Origin: Flavobacteriales bacterium
GTDB taxonomy: Bacteria > Bacteroidota > Bacteroidia > Flavobacteriales_F > PHOS-HE28
Length of the DNA: 64,000 nucleotides
Reading direction: 5' to 3'
Assembly (NCBI GenBank): GCA_016715995.1
Contig: JADJXF010000020.1
Span: 57,933-121,932 of the forward strand
In this document: positions 42,492 through 50,837 of the stretch, one piece after another
Numbering within the stretch: position 1 is the first letter of the stretch
How the letters are laid out: every line of letters starts with the position of its first letter
Made by a program: the position numbers and the translations under genes
The notes under the pieces: generated by a model
Databases searched by the model: none
Told to the model about the DNA's origin: nothing
What the model saw: the letters and a program-made list of their open reading frames with translations, nothing else

Positions 42492-42495
42492 CCCG

Positions 42496-43251
42496 ATGCC
42501 TGACCTCGAAGAGCCGCAACCGCGCATCCGCAATCGTGCCCTCACCGCGGCCATTCTTCCGGCGGTGAGCGTTGTGCTGCTCTTGGCCATCTGGCTGCTC
42601 GATAATGGTCTGGACCTGGGCCTTGGCCACTATGGCTTGTACCCACGGACAGGCGCCGGGCTCATCGGCATCCTCACAGCACCGCTGCTCCACGACGATT
42701 GGGCGCATCTCTTCAACAATGGCACGGCCATCATCACCCTGGGATGGTGCCTCATGTATTTCTACCCGCGCGTTTCCGGTCGGGTGGTTTTCTTCACGTG
42801 GCTGCTCGGCGGAATCGGTGTCTGGCTGATGGGGCGCGCCAATTACCATATCGGCGCGAGCGGCGTCATCTATGGCATGGCGGCTTTCCTTTTCCTCAGC
42901 GGCATGCTGCGCGGGCAGCGCACGCTGATGGCGCTGGCGCTGCTGGTCACCTTTCTCTATGGCAGCCTCATCTGGGGCGTCTTCCCCATCATGGACAACA
43001 TGAGCTGGGAGAGCCACCTCTGGGGAGCTATCGCTGGTGTCGGGCTCGCGCTGGCATACCGCAAGGTGCCGCCGGCCGTGAGCGACCCGAAGCCCGCCTT
43101 TGCCGATGAAGAGGAGGATGAGGAACCGCCGGTGCCCTACTTGGACGATGATGCCGGCGATGCGGTCAACGAGGCTGAACTCGTGTGGAAGCGCAAGTTG
43201 GCCCAGCGTTCTGAGCGACCCGGCAATGTGAGCACGACGTGGGATGAGTGA
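42496..43251 (+). CDS. rhomboid-family intramembrane serine protease
   Basis: A 251-residue rhomboid. The catalytic Ser is in ANYHIGASGVIYGMAAFLFL and the catalytic His in SWESHLWGAIAGVGLALAY; the helix 1 oxyanion-side His is in HDDWAHLFNNGTAIITLG. Six helices are predicted. The C-terminal ~70 residues form an acidic cytoplasmic tail (FADEEEDEEPP, DDDAGDAVNEAE). Rhomboids cut substrates inside the membrane; the substrate is unknown. The start at 42496 lies four bases after a CACCTTCG element. It is divergent from the small cytochrome gene. Confidence 0.93.
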   Translation: MPDLEEPQPRIRNRALTAAILPAVSVVLLLAIWLLDNGLDLGLGHYGLYPRTGAGLIGILTAPLLHDDWAHLFNNGTAIITLGWCLMYFYPRVSGRVVFFTWLLGGIGVWLMGRANYHIGASGVIYGMAAFLFLSGMLRGQRTLMALALLVTFLYGSLIWGVFPIMDNMSWESHLWGAIAGVGLALAYRKVPPAVSDPKPAFADEEEDEEPPVPYLDDDAGDAVNEAELVWKRKLAQRSERPGNVSTTWDE

Positions 43252-43294
43252 ACAAGCCCGTGGATTGACGTCCTGAAAAGGAGTCGAGGGCTCG

Positions 43295-43711
43295 CTACTC
43301 TCCGCGCAGCTCCGCCACCTCCTTGCCCGCGCCGAGAAGCTTCACCGTACCCTCGCCGAGCTTGAAGCCCTCCACTTTCCCGAGCACCTCCTTCACGGCA
43401 TTCTCGGTGGGCTGGATTCCTTCGCAATACTTCTTCGTGCTCGCGATATCTGTGAAGCTCAGTTTGTCGCCGCTGAGGGTGTAGCCGCCCATGAGCGCGT
43501 TGCAACCGCCGAAGCCCTGCAACTGGTCGCCGCTCAGCATCAGCCATGGCGTCTCGGTCCCATCCGGCAGGTCGAGGCGCTGGCCGTTGATGGTCTGGAA
43601 GACCCACTTCTTGTCCATGAGCCCGGCGGTGCTGGACGCGCCGGTCTTGTCGGCGCACTTGTTGGCGGTCAAGGTCAGTAGGACGGTGATCGCGAGGAGG
43701 GTCTTCTTCAT
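43295..43711 (-). CDS. META-domain (HslJ-like) protein
   Basis: A 138-residue exported protein. Signal-like start KKTLLAITVLLTLTANKC; the position of Lys before Cys makes lipidation doubtful. The META fold follows (KKWVFQTINGQRLDLPDG, then QLQGFGGCNALMGGYTLSGD and KYCEGIQPTENAVKEVL). The GCN and C-E pair are typical of the HslJ-like family, whose members are implicated in antibiotic or heat responses but have no known activity. I start it at 43711. A TACTTCGT element lies about 20 bases upstream. Confidence 0.85.
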   Translation of the reverse strand: MKKTLLAITVLLTLTANKCADKTGASSTAGLMDKKWVFQTINGQRLDLPDGTETPWLMLSGDQLQGFGGCNALMGGYTLSGDKLSFTDIASTKKYCEGIQPTENAVKEVLGKVEGFKLGEGTVKLLGAGKEVAELRGE

Positions 43712-43793
43712 GGAATGGGGTGATGGTGCCACGAAGTAACCAAGTTCAATGCCGAATGCAAACGCAGACCTAACGACGTGGAGGACGATGCAA

Positions 43794-44915
43794 TCAGTTA
43801 TTCAGCATCACCGGCATCACCAGCATGAGCACATCCTCGCCGGCCTCGCCCGCTTCACCGGGGAGGAGGATGCCCGCGCGGTTGGGCGCGCTCATCTCCA
43901 GGATTACGTGCTCGCTCTCCATGTTGTTCAGCATGTCCAGGAGGAAACGCGAGTTGAAGCCGATGGTGATCTCCTCGCCATCATAGCTGCACGTGAGCTT
44001 CTCGTTGGCCTCGTTGGCGAAGTCCAAGTCCTCGGCGCTCACGGTGAGCTGGCTGCCGTTGATGTGCAGCCGCACCTGATGGGTGGTCTTGTTGGCGAAG
44101 ATGCTCACGCGGCGGATAGTGCTCAGGAAGGTGCCCCGGTCGATGGTGAGCTTGTTCGGGTTCTGCTTGGGGATCACCGCCTCGTAGTTGGGGTACTTGC
44201 CGTCGATCAGGCGGCACACGAGCAAGGTGTTGTCGAAGCGGAAGGCGGCGTTGTTCTCGTTGTATTCGATCGTGAGGTCCGCGTTGCTCCCTGCCAGCGT
44301 GTTCTTCAGCAGGTTCAGCGGTTTCTTCGGCACGATGAAGCTCGCCGATTTCTGCGCCTGCACGTCGGTGCGCTTGTAGCGCACCAGCTTGTGCGCGTCG
44401 GTGGCCACGAACCGGACGTCCTCGGGCGTGAGCTCGAAGAAGATCCCGCTCATCACCGGGCGCAGGTCGTCATTGCCAGTGGCGAAGATGGTCTTGTTGA
44501 TGGCCTTGGCCAGGGTACCAGCGGGCAGCGCCAGGCTAGTGGCGCCTTCGAGTACCGGGCTCTTCGGGAACTCCGCTCCGTTGAAGCCGGTCATCTTGTA
44601 CTTGCCCTGCTCGCTGTTGATTTCCACTCCGTGGTGCTTGCCATCGATGCTGAAGGTGAGCGGCTGTTCGGAGAAGGCCTTGAGCGTATCGAGCAGCAGG
44701 CGGGCTGGGATGGCCACGCTGCCCTTGTCCTTGGCCTCCACCGGCATGGTGACCGTGATGGTGGTCTCCAGGTCGCTGGCCGTCACGGTCAACTGCTTGC
44801 CGTCGATCTCGAAGAGGAAATTGTCAAGGATGGGCAGCGTGTTGCTACTGGCGAGCACCCCTTGGAGCAGCTGCAATTGCTTCAGGAGCGAGGTGCTGGA
44901 TACGATGAATTTCAT
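43794..44915 (-). CDS. dnaN: DNA polymerase III sliding clamp beta subunit
   Basis: A 373-residue clamp. The start KFIVSSTSLLKQLQLLQGVL and LPILDNFLFEI blocks, the ATDAHKLVRYKR loop in the second domain and the C-terminal MPVMLNN hydrophobic-pocket end are all typical. Three clamp domains of ~120 residues can be traced. It holds polymerase III on DNA and organises mismatch repair and other partners. The ATG at 44915 is the family start; the longer frame from 44975 is unlikely. It lies downstream of gldF-gldG-DUF4340 in the same direction but has its own -7 element and a DnaA box upstream. Confidence 0.97.
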   Translation of the reverse strand: MKFIVSSTSLLKQLQLLQGVLASSNTLPILDNFLFEIDGKQLTVTASDLETTITVTMPVEAKDKGSVAIPARLLLDTLKAFSEQPLTFSIDGKHHGVEINSEQGKYKMTGFNGAEFPKSPVLEGATSLALPAGTLAKAINKTIFATGNDDLRPVMSGIFFELTPEDVRFVATDAHKLVRYKRTDVQAQKSASFIVPKKPLNLLKNTLAGSNADLTIEYNENNAAFRFDNTLLVCRLIDGKYPNYEAVIPKQNPNKLTIDRGTFLSTIRRVSIFANKTTHQVRLHINGSQLTVSAEDLDFANEANEKLTCSYDGEEITIGFNSRFLLDMLNNMESEHVILEMSAPNRAGILLPGEAGEAGEDVLMLVMPVMLNN

Positions 44916-44945
44916 CGGTAGAAAGAGTGATTTTTCTGGGACGGG

Positions 44946-44953
44946 CAAAGGTA
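44946..44953 (-). promoter_or_regulatory. -7 element of dnaN
   Basis: Minus-strand TACCTTTG, 30 bases before the dnaN ATG. Confidence 0.6.
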
Positions 44954-45002
44954 TCCGGGCACCTTCCGGAGGCACCCCCTAGTTTTCAACACGAAAGGGC
45001 GG

Positions 45003-45011
45003 TTATCCACA
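45003..45011 (+). promoter_or_regulatory. perfect DnaA box upstream of dnaN
   Basis: TTATCCACA, identical to the strong DnaA-binding consensus, about 50 bases upstream of the dnaN -7 element. It lies between the DUF4340 stop and dnaN. I found no second box, so regulation of dnaN is more likely than an origin. Confidence 0.5.
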
Positions 45012-45020
45012 GCCGCAATG

Positions 45021-46034
45021 TTACCGCATGAGCGCGCTTGCAGGCTGGGTGAAACGGTCCGCGTAGGCCCGCTGCACGGCCACGACCAGGGTGTCCTCCA
45101 CCAAGGCATGCATCCGCAAGGGGTCGTGCAGCGGCCGGGGGGCATCGAAGCCGCCGGCCTCCCCGGTGTAGGGCATGTACCAGAGCTTCACCACCTGCTG
45201 ACGGCCATCTCGCGGCGTTGCGCGCACGATGAAGCTCGGACGCGCGCTCAGCAGGGAATCGCGGGTGGCAGGCTTCATGGCCCGCTGGATGAAATCGAAG
45301 TTGAACTCCTTGAAGGCGAGCAACGCGCCTTGCACCAGCACCGTGTCCATGGGCAGCGGGCGCCCGTCCAAGGCCATCAACGCCGGCAGGCCATTGGGTG
45401 GGTTCTGGATCCGGAACGAATCCGCCGGGCGGGCCACATGTTCCACCTCCACCTGCGCCAGCGAGTGCAGGTCGGGGTAGTGGAACACGCGCGGACTGCG
45501 CCAATCATCCTCCGTAGGCGAGAACCGGGGGCTAAGCACGCCGGTGAAGCCGCCCATGCCCATGACGAAGGGGGCGCTGCTCCGCCCTTCTCCGGGCTTC
45601 TCCAGCACCATGTAGGTGCCGAAGTGGTCCTTGGTGGCGTGCCCGATGATCCATACCCGGCTGGGCCGACTACCGCCCTCGTAGATCTCCACTTTCGTGC
45701 TGGCGCCGGCCATGGTGCGGAGCACCATCGGTTCCTGGCTCTTGGGCACCGGGCTGCGCACCTCCACGCGCAGCAAGGTCTTCAGGGCCGTGTTGATCTC
45801 CGGTTGCCGCGCGAGGTACTTGCCACTGAGCACCCAGCGGTCGCCCTCGCGGCGCAGGTCCACGGTGCGCCCCTTCTTGTCAGCGATGAACAGGCGCGTC
45901 ACACGCGCGGTGTCCTTCACGGCGAAGTCGGTGAGCGGCGCATCGAGCGTGGTGGGAGCAGAGCGGCGTTGGAGCCACCAGGCGGTAAGGGCCAGCGCGG
46001 CCAGCACGAGGAGCAAGACGAGGCGGCGGTTCAT
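45021..46034 (-). CDS. DUF4340 protein of the gldFG operon
   Basis: A 337-residue protein with one N-terminal membrane segment (RRLVLLLVLAALALTAWWLQ) and a periplasmic DUF4340 domain (DLRREGDRWVLSGKYLARQP, PRVWIIGHATKDHFGTYMVL). The family is found next to ABC transporter genes with GldG-type subunits in Bacteroidota and other phyla; its role is unknown. The start overlaps the gldG stop by four bases (ATGA), so it is translated with the transporter. It ends about 105 bases before dnaN. Confidence 0.85.
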   Translation of the reverse strand: MNRRLVLLLVLAALALTAWWLQRRSAPTTLDAPLTDFAVKDTARVTRLFIADKKGRTVDLRREGDRWVLSGKYLARQPEINTALKTLLRVEVRSPVPKSQEPMVLRTMAGASTKVEIYEGGSRPSRVWIIGHATKDHFGTYMVLEKPGEGRSSAPFVMGMGGFTGVLSPRFSPTEDDWRSPRVFHYPDLHSLAQVEVEHVARPADSFRIQNPPNGLPALMALDGRPLPMDTVLVQGALLAFKEFNFDFIQRAMKPATRDSLLSARPSFIVRATPRDGRQQVVKLWYMPYTGEAGGFDAPRPLHDPLRMHALVEDTLVVAVQRAYADRFTQPASALMR

Positions 46035-47794
46035 GCGCGCGGGGCTTGAGGCGCGGCTTGCGCACGGCGCCGGTACGATTGATAGGCGAAGCCGAAGGCC
46101 AGGGAGATCAGCAGCGGAACGCCAAGGTTGATGGCCTGCCAGGTGCGACGCTCGGCATCCACGCGGGCGGCATCCAACTGCCGCAGGGTGATCGCCCGCG
46201 ACCGGATGCTGATGAGGCTGCGGTCATCGAGCAGGTAGTTCATCGCGTTCAGGATCAGCTCGCGATTGCCGTAGATCTTGGCGTTGGCATAGCGGTCGAA
46301 ACCGAGCATGTAGTACATGCCCTTGGCGGCGTCCACGCGGTTGGCGATCACATCGCCATCGGCGACTACCAGTTGCGCGGTGCGCGGGCTGCGGTCGCGG
46401 AAGGCCACATCCTTGTCGCTGCGGAACGCGGTGGGGATGCGGTCGTGGTAGGCGCTGCGGAAGCTGCCTTCGAGCAGGACGGCAACCGGCAGATAGGGCG
46501 TCGCGCGGCGCTCGAAACCCTGGTTCATCTCCACCATGTTCAGGCTCACGCGCACCGGGGTACGTTGCGCGAAGGAGAGCGGCGAGCTGGTGAGCAGGAT
46601 GGTCTTGCGCACGCTGTCCACCCCAATGGTGTCGATCGTGCTGGCGAAGCGCAGATGCACCGGGTCGATGTTCGCCACGATGGGATGCCCGCTCTGCGGG
46701 ACGGAGACCGGCTCGAAGTACCACGGGAAGCGTTCCAGCTTGCGCTGATTGCCGAAGGGTTGCGTGAACAGCTCGATGGACGCGCAGCTGCGGTCGAGCA
46801 CCAGATCCTTGTTGATGCGCGCGCCGTATGCGAAGAGCAGTTCCTCGATGCCCAGGTCGCGGCCGGTGGCGATGCTGAACTGGTTCCGTCGCAGGCTGTC
46901 CAGTTGCGGGTCCATGGCATCGATGCACCAGAGGATCCTCCCGCCGTTCATCACGAATTGGTCGAGCACGTAGCGGTCACGGTCGCTGAAGACGCTGTCG
47001 GGCTTGGCGATGATGAGCGCCTCGAAATCATTCGTGCGGAAGCGGAGCTGCTCGTTCTTGCTGCTCAGCGCATCGATGCGGCCGTCGATGCGCACGCGCG
47101 ACACGGCGTAGAGAGCGCCCAGCGCGTTGGCGATGTCTGCGGTCTCGATCTCCGCCAGTTCGCCGTGTCCTTCGAGGAAAGCGACGCGCGGCCGGTGGCG
47201 CGTGGTGGCTTGGCGGAATGCGCTGGCCAGTTCGTACTCTACGTTGGTGATGGACCGCTGGACGATGTCGGCGTCGGGCGTGCGCAGCTGCGTCTTCAGC
47301 AACTGCACCGAAACGGTCTTGTCGCGGTAGGTCACCAGCGCGCCGGGGAACACGATCTTCTCGCTGAAGCCGCCCTTCTCCTTGATGCGGATGCTGCTGT
47401 AGGTGAGCCCTTGTTTCTGCAACTGGTCGTACACCTCGCCTCGCGTCTTCTCATCCCCGCTGGCGCTCGGGTCCACGAAGCTGTACTGCAGGTGCTCCGG
47501 ATTCCCGGCGCGCATCTCGTCGAGCACGTCGCGGGTCGCGCGCTCCAATTGCTTCAGGTCGGCGGGCAGTTCCCCGGTGAGATAGACCTTCACGTAAAGG
47601 ATGTCCTCCAAGTCGCGCACCAGTTCCATGGTGGCCGGGGTGAGCGTGTAGCGCTGCTCGCTGGTGAGGTCGAGGCGTACCCGCGCGAAGGAGCTGATGA
47701 ACAGCACCAGCGCTACGATGGCGATGCCGATGAACAGTTCGCTCAGGTCGCTGAGCCGCTTGCTGCCGGTTGATCTTGATCGCCGCGCGCTCAT
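46031..47794 (-). CDS. gldG: gliding-motility ABC transporter substrate-binding/auxiliary subunit GldG
   Basis: A 587-residue membrane-anchored GldG. An N-terminal helix (LFIGIAIVALVLFISSF) leads to the ABC-type uncharacterised transport domain (RYTLTPATMELVRDLEDILY, VYLTGELPADLKQLERATRD), and the C-terminal helix is NLGVPLLISLAFGFAYQSYR. With GldF (permease) and GldA (ATPase, not here) it forms a transporter needed for gliding in Flavobacterium. The ATG at 47794 overlaps the gldF stop as TAATG; two extra upstream codons would need a TTG start. It is coupled to the DUF4340 gene. Confidence 0.92.
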   Translation of the reverse strand: MSARRSRSTGSKRLSDLSELFIGIAIVALVLFISSFARVRLDLTSEQRYTLTPATMELVRDLEDILYVKVYLTGELPADLKQLERATRDVLDEMRAGNPEHLQYSFVDPSASGDEKTRGEVYDQLQKQGLTYSSIRIKEKGGFSEKIVFPGALVTYRDKTVSVQLLKTQLRTPDADIVQRSITNVEYELASAFRQATTRHRPRVAFLEGHGELAEIETADIANALGALYAVSRVRIDGRIDALSSKNEQLRFRTNDFEALIIAKPDSVFSDRDRYVLDQFVMNGGRILWCIDAMDPQLDSLRRNQFSIATGRDLGIEELLFAYGARINKDLVLDRSCASIELFTQPFGNQRKLERFPWYFEPVSVPQSGHPIVANIDPVHLRFASTIDTIGVDSVRKTILLTSSPLSFAQRTPVRVSLNMVEMNQGFERRATPYLPVAVLLEGSFRSAYHDRIPTAFRSDKDVAFRDRSPRTAQLVVADGDVIANRVDAAKGMYYMLGFDRYANAKIYGNRELILNAMNYLLDDRSLISIRSRAITLRQLDAARVDAERRTWQAINLGVPLLISLAFGFAYQSYRRRAQAAPQAPRA

Positions 47795-48723
47795 TACCAA
47801 GTGCGGCTTTGCAGGGCTGCCCGCGTCAGCAGGAGCAGGATGGCGATCACGCCCAGGTGGTAGAGCACATCACCAAGGTCGAGCACGCCCCGGCCGAGGC
47901 TCTGGTAGTGCTGCTGGATGCCGATGGATTTGATCGGCCCTTCCAAGCCGCCGAGCGCGTCGAAGCTGGCGATGAGGTCGAAGCCGAGGTACAGGAAGAA
48001 GCAGAGGAAGACGGCGATGAGGAAGGCGACGATCTGGCTGTCGGTGAGCGCCGAGGCGAACAGGCCGATGGAGGCGAAGCAGGCGGCCAGCAGGAAGAGG
48101 CCGATGTATGAGCCCCAGGTGGCGCCCGCATCCACGCCGCCGATGAAGAGCATCCAATGCAACACGGCACGGAAGAGGATGATCCAGCAGGCGAGCACGA
48201 TGCCGCGCGCGAGCCAGCCGCCTGCGCCCCATCGCTTGGAGCGGCCGCTGCGCACATACCAGATGATGCACACGGCGGCGTTCAGCAATGAGAGCAAGTG
48301 GAACAGGAATGTGCGCCATTTCGCCGCCGAGGCCGGTACAGCGGTGACGGCGGTGGAGAGCTGATCCACCGACCACACATACACCAGTGTGGGCACGAGC
48401 GCCACCAGGACCAGGATCACGGCAGCGGCGTATTTCGCCAGCACGATCTGCAATTCGGTGAGCGGCTTGGTGAGCAGCACCTCGATGGTGCCCGAGCGCT
48501 TCTCCTCGCTGAAGCTGCGCATGGTGACGGCCGGCACCAGGAAGAGGAAGACCCACGGGGCGATGAAGAACAGCGGACCCATGTCGGCGAAGCCGCTATC
48601 GAGGATGTTTTCCGGGAAGACCCAAAGGAAGAGGCCGGTGAGCAAGAGGAACACCGCGATGACGATGTGGCCGATGAGGGAGCCGAGGAAACCGCGGACC
48701 TCTTTGCGGATGAGCGCGAACAT
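47794..48723 (-). CDS. gldF: gliding-motility ABC transporter permease GldF
   Basis: A 309-residue ABC-2-type permease with six or more helices. The start MFALIRKEVRGFLGS, GHIVIAVFLLLTGLFLWVFP and the PAVTMRSFSEEKRSGTIEVL block (typical of the family) are all present. It works with GldG and an ATPase to move an unknown substrate for gliding. An insert of ~50 residues (SKRWGAGGWLARGIV region) gives an extra helix compared with short forms. I start it at 48723. A TATCTTGG element lies 15 bases upstream, so gldF-gldG-DUF4340 is one operon. Confidence 0.92.
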   Translation of the reverse strand: MFALIRKEVRGFLGSLIGHIVIAVFLLLTGLFLWVFPENILDSGFADMGPLFFIAPWVFLFLVPAVTMRSFSEEKRSGTIEVLLTKPLTELQIVLAKYAAAVILVLVALVPTLVYVWSVDQLSTAVTAVPASAAKWRTFLFHLLSLLNAAVCIIWYVRSGRSKRWGAGGWLARGIVLACWIILFRAVLHWMLFIGGVDAGATWGSYIGLFLLAACFASIGLFASALTDSQIVAFLIAVFLCFFLYLGFDLIASFDALGGLEGPIKSIGIQQHYQSLGRGVLDLGDVLYHLGVIAILLLLTRAALQSRTW

Positions 48724-48738
48724 GCCGGTTGAAGGCGG

Positions 48739-48746
48739 CCAAGATA
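48739..48746 (-). promoter_or_regulatory. -7 element of the gldF-gldG-DUF4340 operon
   Basis: Minus-strand TATCTTGG, 15 bases before the gldF ATG. Confidence 0.5.
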
Positions 48747-48834
48747 GCGGGCGTCCTGCGGGCCGCTGAGCCGGTGCTTGGGCCGACACGCTGGTTCGTC
48801 GTTCGCGAACAACCCGCGACCGCTCCGGTTTCCG

Positions 48835-49707
48835 CTAGAACTCGATCACCGTATTCCGCCGCTTGCCCGGCTTCTTCGGGATCTTCTCCGCGTCCGTGTT
48901 GCAGTAGTTGCGCACGATGAACTGCGCATCCTTGTCGCCCATCTCCGCGCAGCGCCGGAAATCCGGGCAGGCCTTGTCCTTCTGGCCGAGATTGTAATAG
49001 CAGTCAGCCCGGTAATAGTGGGCGAGTCGCTTCTCATCGTCCTTCGCGTCGATCACCCGAGTGAAGGTGGCGATGGCCCCCTCGTAGTCCTGATTCTCGA
49101 ACTGAAGCACGCCCAGGCTCATCCATCCTCCCGGAATGTCGGGATTGATCCTCAACGCGCTCTGGATGTCGACGATCCCTGCGGCCTCCTTGTACTGCTC
49201 CCCCCGCACCACGCCCCGCAGGAAGAGCGCTTCAGCATGATCGCCATTCGCCTTCACGGCGCGCTCCAGGCTGCGCATGGCGCCGTCGTTGTTGCGGCCC
49301 ATGTAGTCGGCGCAAGCGCGGTTGTACCACGCGTCGGCATCATTGGGATCGAGCTTGATCGCACGGTCGCAATCATTCACCGCTTCCCTCAAGTGCCCTT
49401 GGCTGATGTGAACGGCGGACCGGCTCACATACAACCGGGCGTTGTCGGGATTCAGCTTCTCCGCCTTGGTGTAATCCAGGAGCGCCCCGTGGAAGTTGCG
49501 CTGGCGCTGCTTGATGTCGCCTCGGAACTTCACCGCACCTTCCAGTTCGGGATCGAGCTTCAAGGCGCTGTCGGCATGGGCCAGGGCCAGCGATAATGTG
49601 TCGGTTTCGTAGGCGCTGCGCGCGGCGGCCAGATGATCTTCCGCGCTGCGCTGAGCCAGCGCGGGCAGGGCAGAGGGCAGGAAGAGGAATAGGATGAATC
49701 GGTTCAT
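48835..49707 (-). CDS. exported TPR-repeat protein
   Basis: A 290-residue periplasmic protein. A signal peptide (FILFLFLPSALPALAQ) is followed by about six tetratricopeptide repeats, for example ALAHADSALKLDPELEGAVK, ALLDYTKAEKLNPDNARLYV and EAVNDCDRAIKLDPNDADAW, and a Cys-containing end (YCNTDAEKIPKKPGKRRN). TPR proteins act as protein-binding scaffolds; no partner is identifiable. It is a single gene between the gldF promoter and the minus-strand monooxygenase-like gene. A GATCTTCG element lies 39 bases upstream. Confidence 0.88.
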   Translation of the reverse strand: MNRFILFLFLPSALPALAQRSAEDHLAAARSAYETDTLSLALAHADSALKLDPELEGAVKFRGDIKQRQRNFHGALLDYTKAEKLNPDNARLYVSRSAVHISQGHLREAVNDCDRAIKLDPNDADAWYNRACADYMGRNNDGAMRSLERAVKANGDHAEALFLRGVVRGEQYKEAAGIVDIQSALRINPDIPGGWMSLGVLQFENQDYEGAIATFTRVIDAKDDEKRLAHYYRADCYYNLGQKDKACPDFRRCAEMGDKDAQFIVRNYCNTDAEKIPKKPGKRRNTVIEF

Positions 49708-49771
49708 GGGATGAGCGGCGGATGATACGCTGCGGGGTCGTGCCCGCGAAGATCGTGCAAAGCGCATGCGT

Positions 49772-50068
49772 TCATGGCAATAGGTGCTCGCGGCGCACTG
49801 TCCACGCCTCGGTGGGAGCGGCGAAGAGCGGTTTCACCGTGGGCCAGACCTCGCTGAAGACATCGCTTGTGCGATACCGCTCCAAGCAATCAGCATCGTC
49901 CCAGTGGCTGTAGGTGAAGAACACACGCGTGTCCGCCGCGTCGTGAAGCAACTCGAGATGGCGACAGCCCGGAAAAGCGCGTATGCGCTCCTTCCATCCG
50001 ATGAAGAGCGCTTGGAAACGCCCCACCTGCTCGGGGTGGAAGGTCATCTTCACGATGCGGACAATCAT
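49772..50068 (-). CDS. antibiotic biosynthesis monooxygenase-like (dimeric alpha-beta barrel)
   Basis: A 98-residue ABM-fold protein. The start IVRIVKMTFHPEQVGRFQAL, the FPGCRHLELLHDAADTRVFF strand and SHWDDADCLERYRTSDVFSE are typical of small quinol-monooxygenase-like or heme-degrading dimers. A catalytic role is unproven; the fold alone is clear. The in-frame GTG at 50098 overlaps the DinB stop as GTGA and could be the true coupled start, which would add ten residues; I prefer 50068 because it gives the family N-terminus. Confidence 0.8.
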   Translation of the reverse strand: MIVRIVKMTFHPEQVGRFQALFIGWKERIRAFPGCRHLELLHDAADTRVFFTYSHWDDADCLERYRTSDVFSEVWPTVKPLFAAPTEAWTVRREHLLP

Positions 50069-50094
50069 GTCAAAGGCAGGGTTGCATTCCGCTT

Positions 50095-50592
50095 TCACAT
50101 GGTACTCACGCCATGCAATTTGCAGAGCCAGCTAAGGTGGCCGGTGTGCAGGGCCTCGTGGCGCACCGCATGCGTGATCACATCGCGAACCGTGTCGCCA
50201 ATAAGCGGGAGACCGGTGATGTTGGGCCCGTCGAGCTGCTCGGTGGTGAGCGTGGGCAGGTGCGCCATCACTTTCTCATGCACGGCTTTGAAGGTGCCCC
50301 AGACCTCTTCATAGGGTGGGCATTGTTCTGGTGGCAGGCCTTGGCTGCCCAAGGTGAAATGCTTCGCCCAGCTGAATTTCTCGAAGGGACCGCCCGTTCC
50401 GCGCAACAGCAGCCCGTTCTGGCTGGTGGCCAGGTGAGCGATGAGCCAGAAGGCCGTATTGAGCGGCTTCCCTTCACAAACGAATACACGGTGCATGTCC
50501 TGGCCTTTCAGCATGCTGCAATAGAAGCGCGCGTATTGGCGGGTGCGGTCCACCATGTGGGCGAGGACCTGGGCTTCGGTTGAATGCGTCAT
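50095..50592 (-). CDS. DinB-family protein
   Basis: A 165-residue four-helix-bundle protein of the DinB superfamily. Typical blocks are FWLIAHLATSQNGLLLRGTG after the first helix, and the metal-binding VRDVITHAVRHEALHTGHLS near the end, with His residues as in DinB/YfiT proteins. Members include thiol transferases; which reaction applies here is unknown. The start at 50592 lies four bases after a CATCTTCG element. It is coupled to the ABM-like gene downstream. Confidence 0.85.
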   Translation of the reverse strand: MTHSTEAQVLAHMVDRTRQYARFYCSMLKGQDMHRVFVCEGKPLNTAFWLIAHLATSQNGLLLRGTGGPFEKFSWAKHFTLGSQGLPPEQCPPYEEVWGTFKAVHEKVMAHLPTLTTEQLDGPNITGLPLIGDTVRDVITHAVRHEALHTGHLSWLCKLHGVSTM

Positions 50593-50596
50593 GCGG

Positions 50597-50604
50597 CGAA
50601 GATG
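50597..50604 (-). promoter_or_regulatory. -7-like element of the DinB gene
   Basis: Minus-strand CATCTTCG, ending four bases before the ATG at 50592. Confidence 0.4.
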
Positions 50605-50701
50605 GAATGAAGCCGCGCATCGCCGATGATCCGGCGCGGAGATAAATGGCGCCGGCATGTGAATGGCCCGCTCTGCCTTCGGCAGCCAGGTCTTGCGCTT
50701 G

Positions 50702-50786
50702 CGGAGAGGGAGGGATTCGAACCCCCGTTACCCGTAGGTAAAGCGGTTTTCAAGACCGCCGCATTCGACCACTCTGCCACCTCTCC
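50702..50786 (-). tRNA. tRNA-Ser (UGA anticodon)
   Basis: An 85-base class II tRNA on the minus strand. The acceptor pairs GGAGAGG with CCTCTCC, the discriminator is G, the T arm contains GGTTCGAATCC, and the anticodon loop CTTGAAA gives anticodon TGA for UCA codons. The long variable arm (TACCTACGGGTA) is typical of tRNA-Ser. CCA is not encoded. A TACTTTCG element lies eight bases upstream of the 5' end. Confidence 0.96.
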
Positions 50787-50794
50787 AGGCGGCG

Positions 50795-50802
50795 CGAAAG
50801 TA
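50795..50802 (-). promoter_or_regulatory. -7 element of the tRNA-Ser gene
   Basis: Minus-strand TACTTTCG, ending eight bases before the tRNA 5' end. Confidence 0.55.
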
Positions 50803-50824
50803 GGCCGTGCATTCCGCGGGCGGC

Positions 50825-50832
50825 GATCTTTG
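50825..50832 (+). promoter_or_regulatory. -7-like element of the MBL-fold hydrolase gene
   Basis: GATCTTTG, ending five bases before the ATG at 50838. Confidence 0.4.
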
Positions 50833-50837
50833 ACCCG

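Noticed and set aside
43749..44921. Long open frame on the plus strand opposite dnaN
   Set aside because: It mirrors dnaN codons exactly and has no recognisable domain; dnaN is certain.
45003..45011. Origin of replication at the DnaA box
   Set aside because: Only one box, no AT-rich unwinding region and no cluster of boxes were seen; control of dnaN is a simpler reading.
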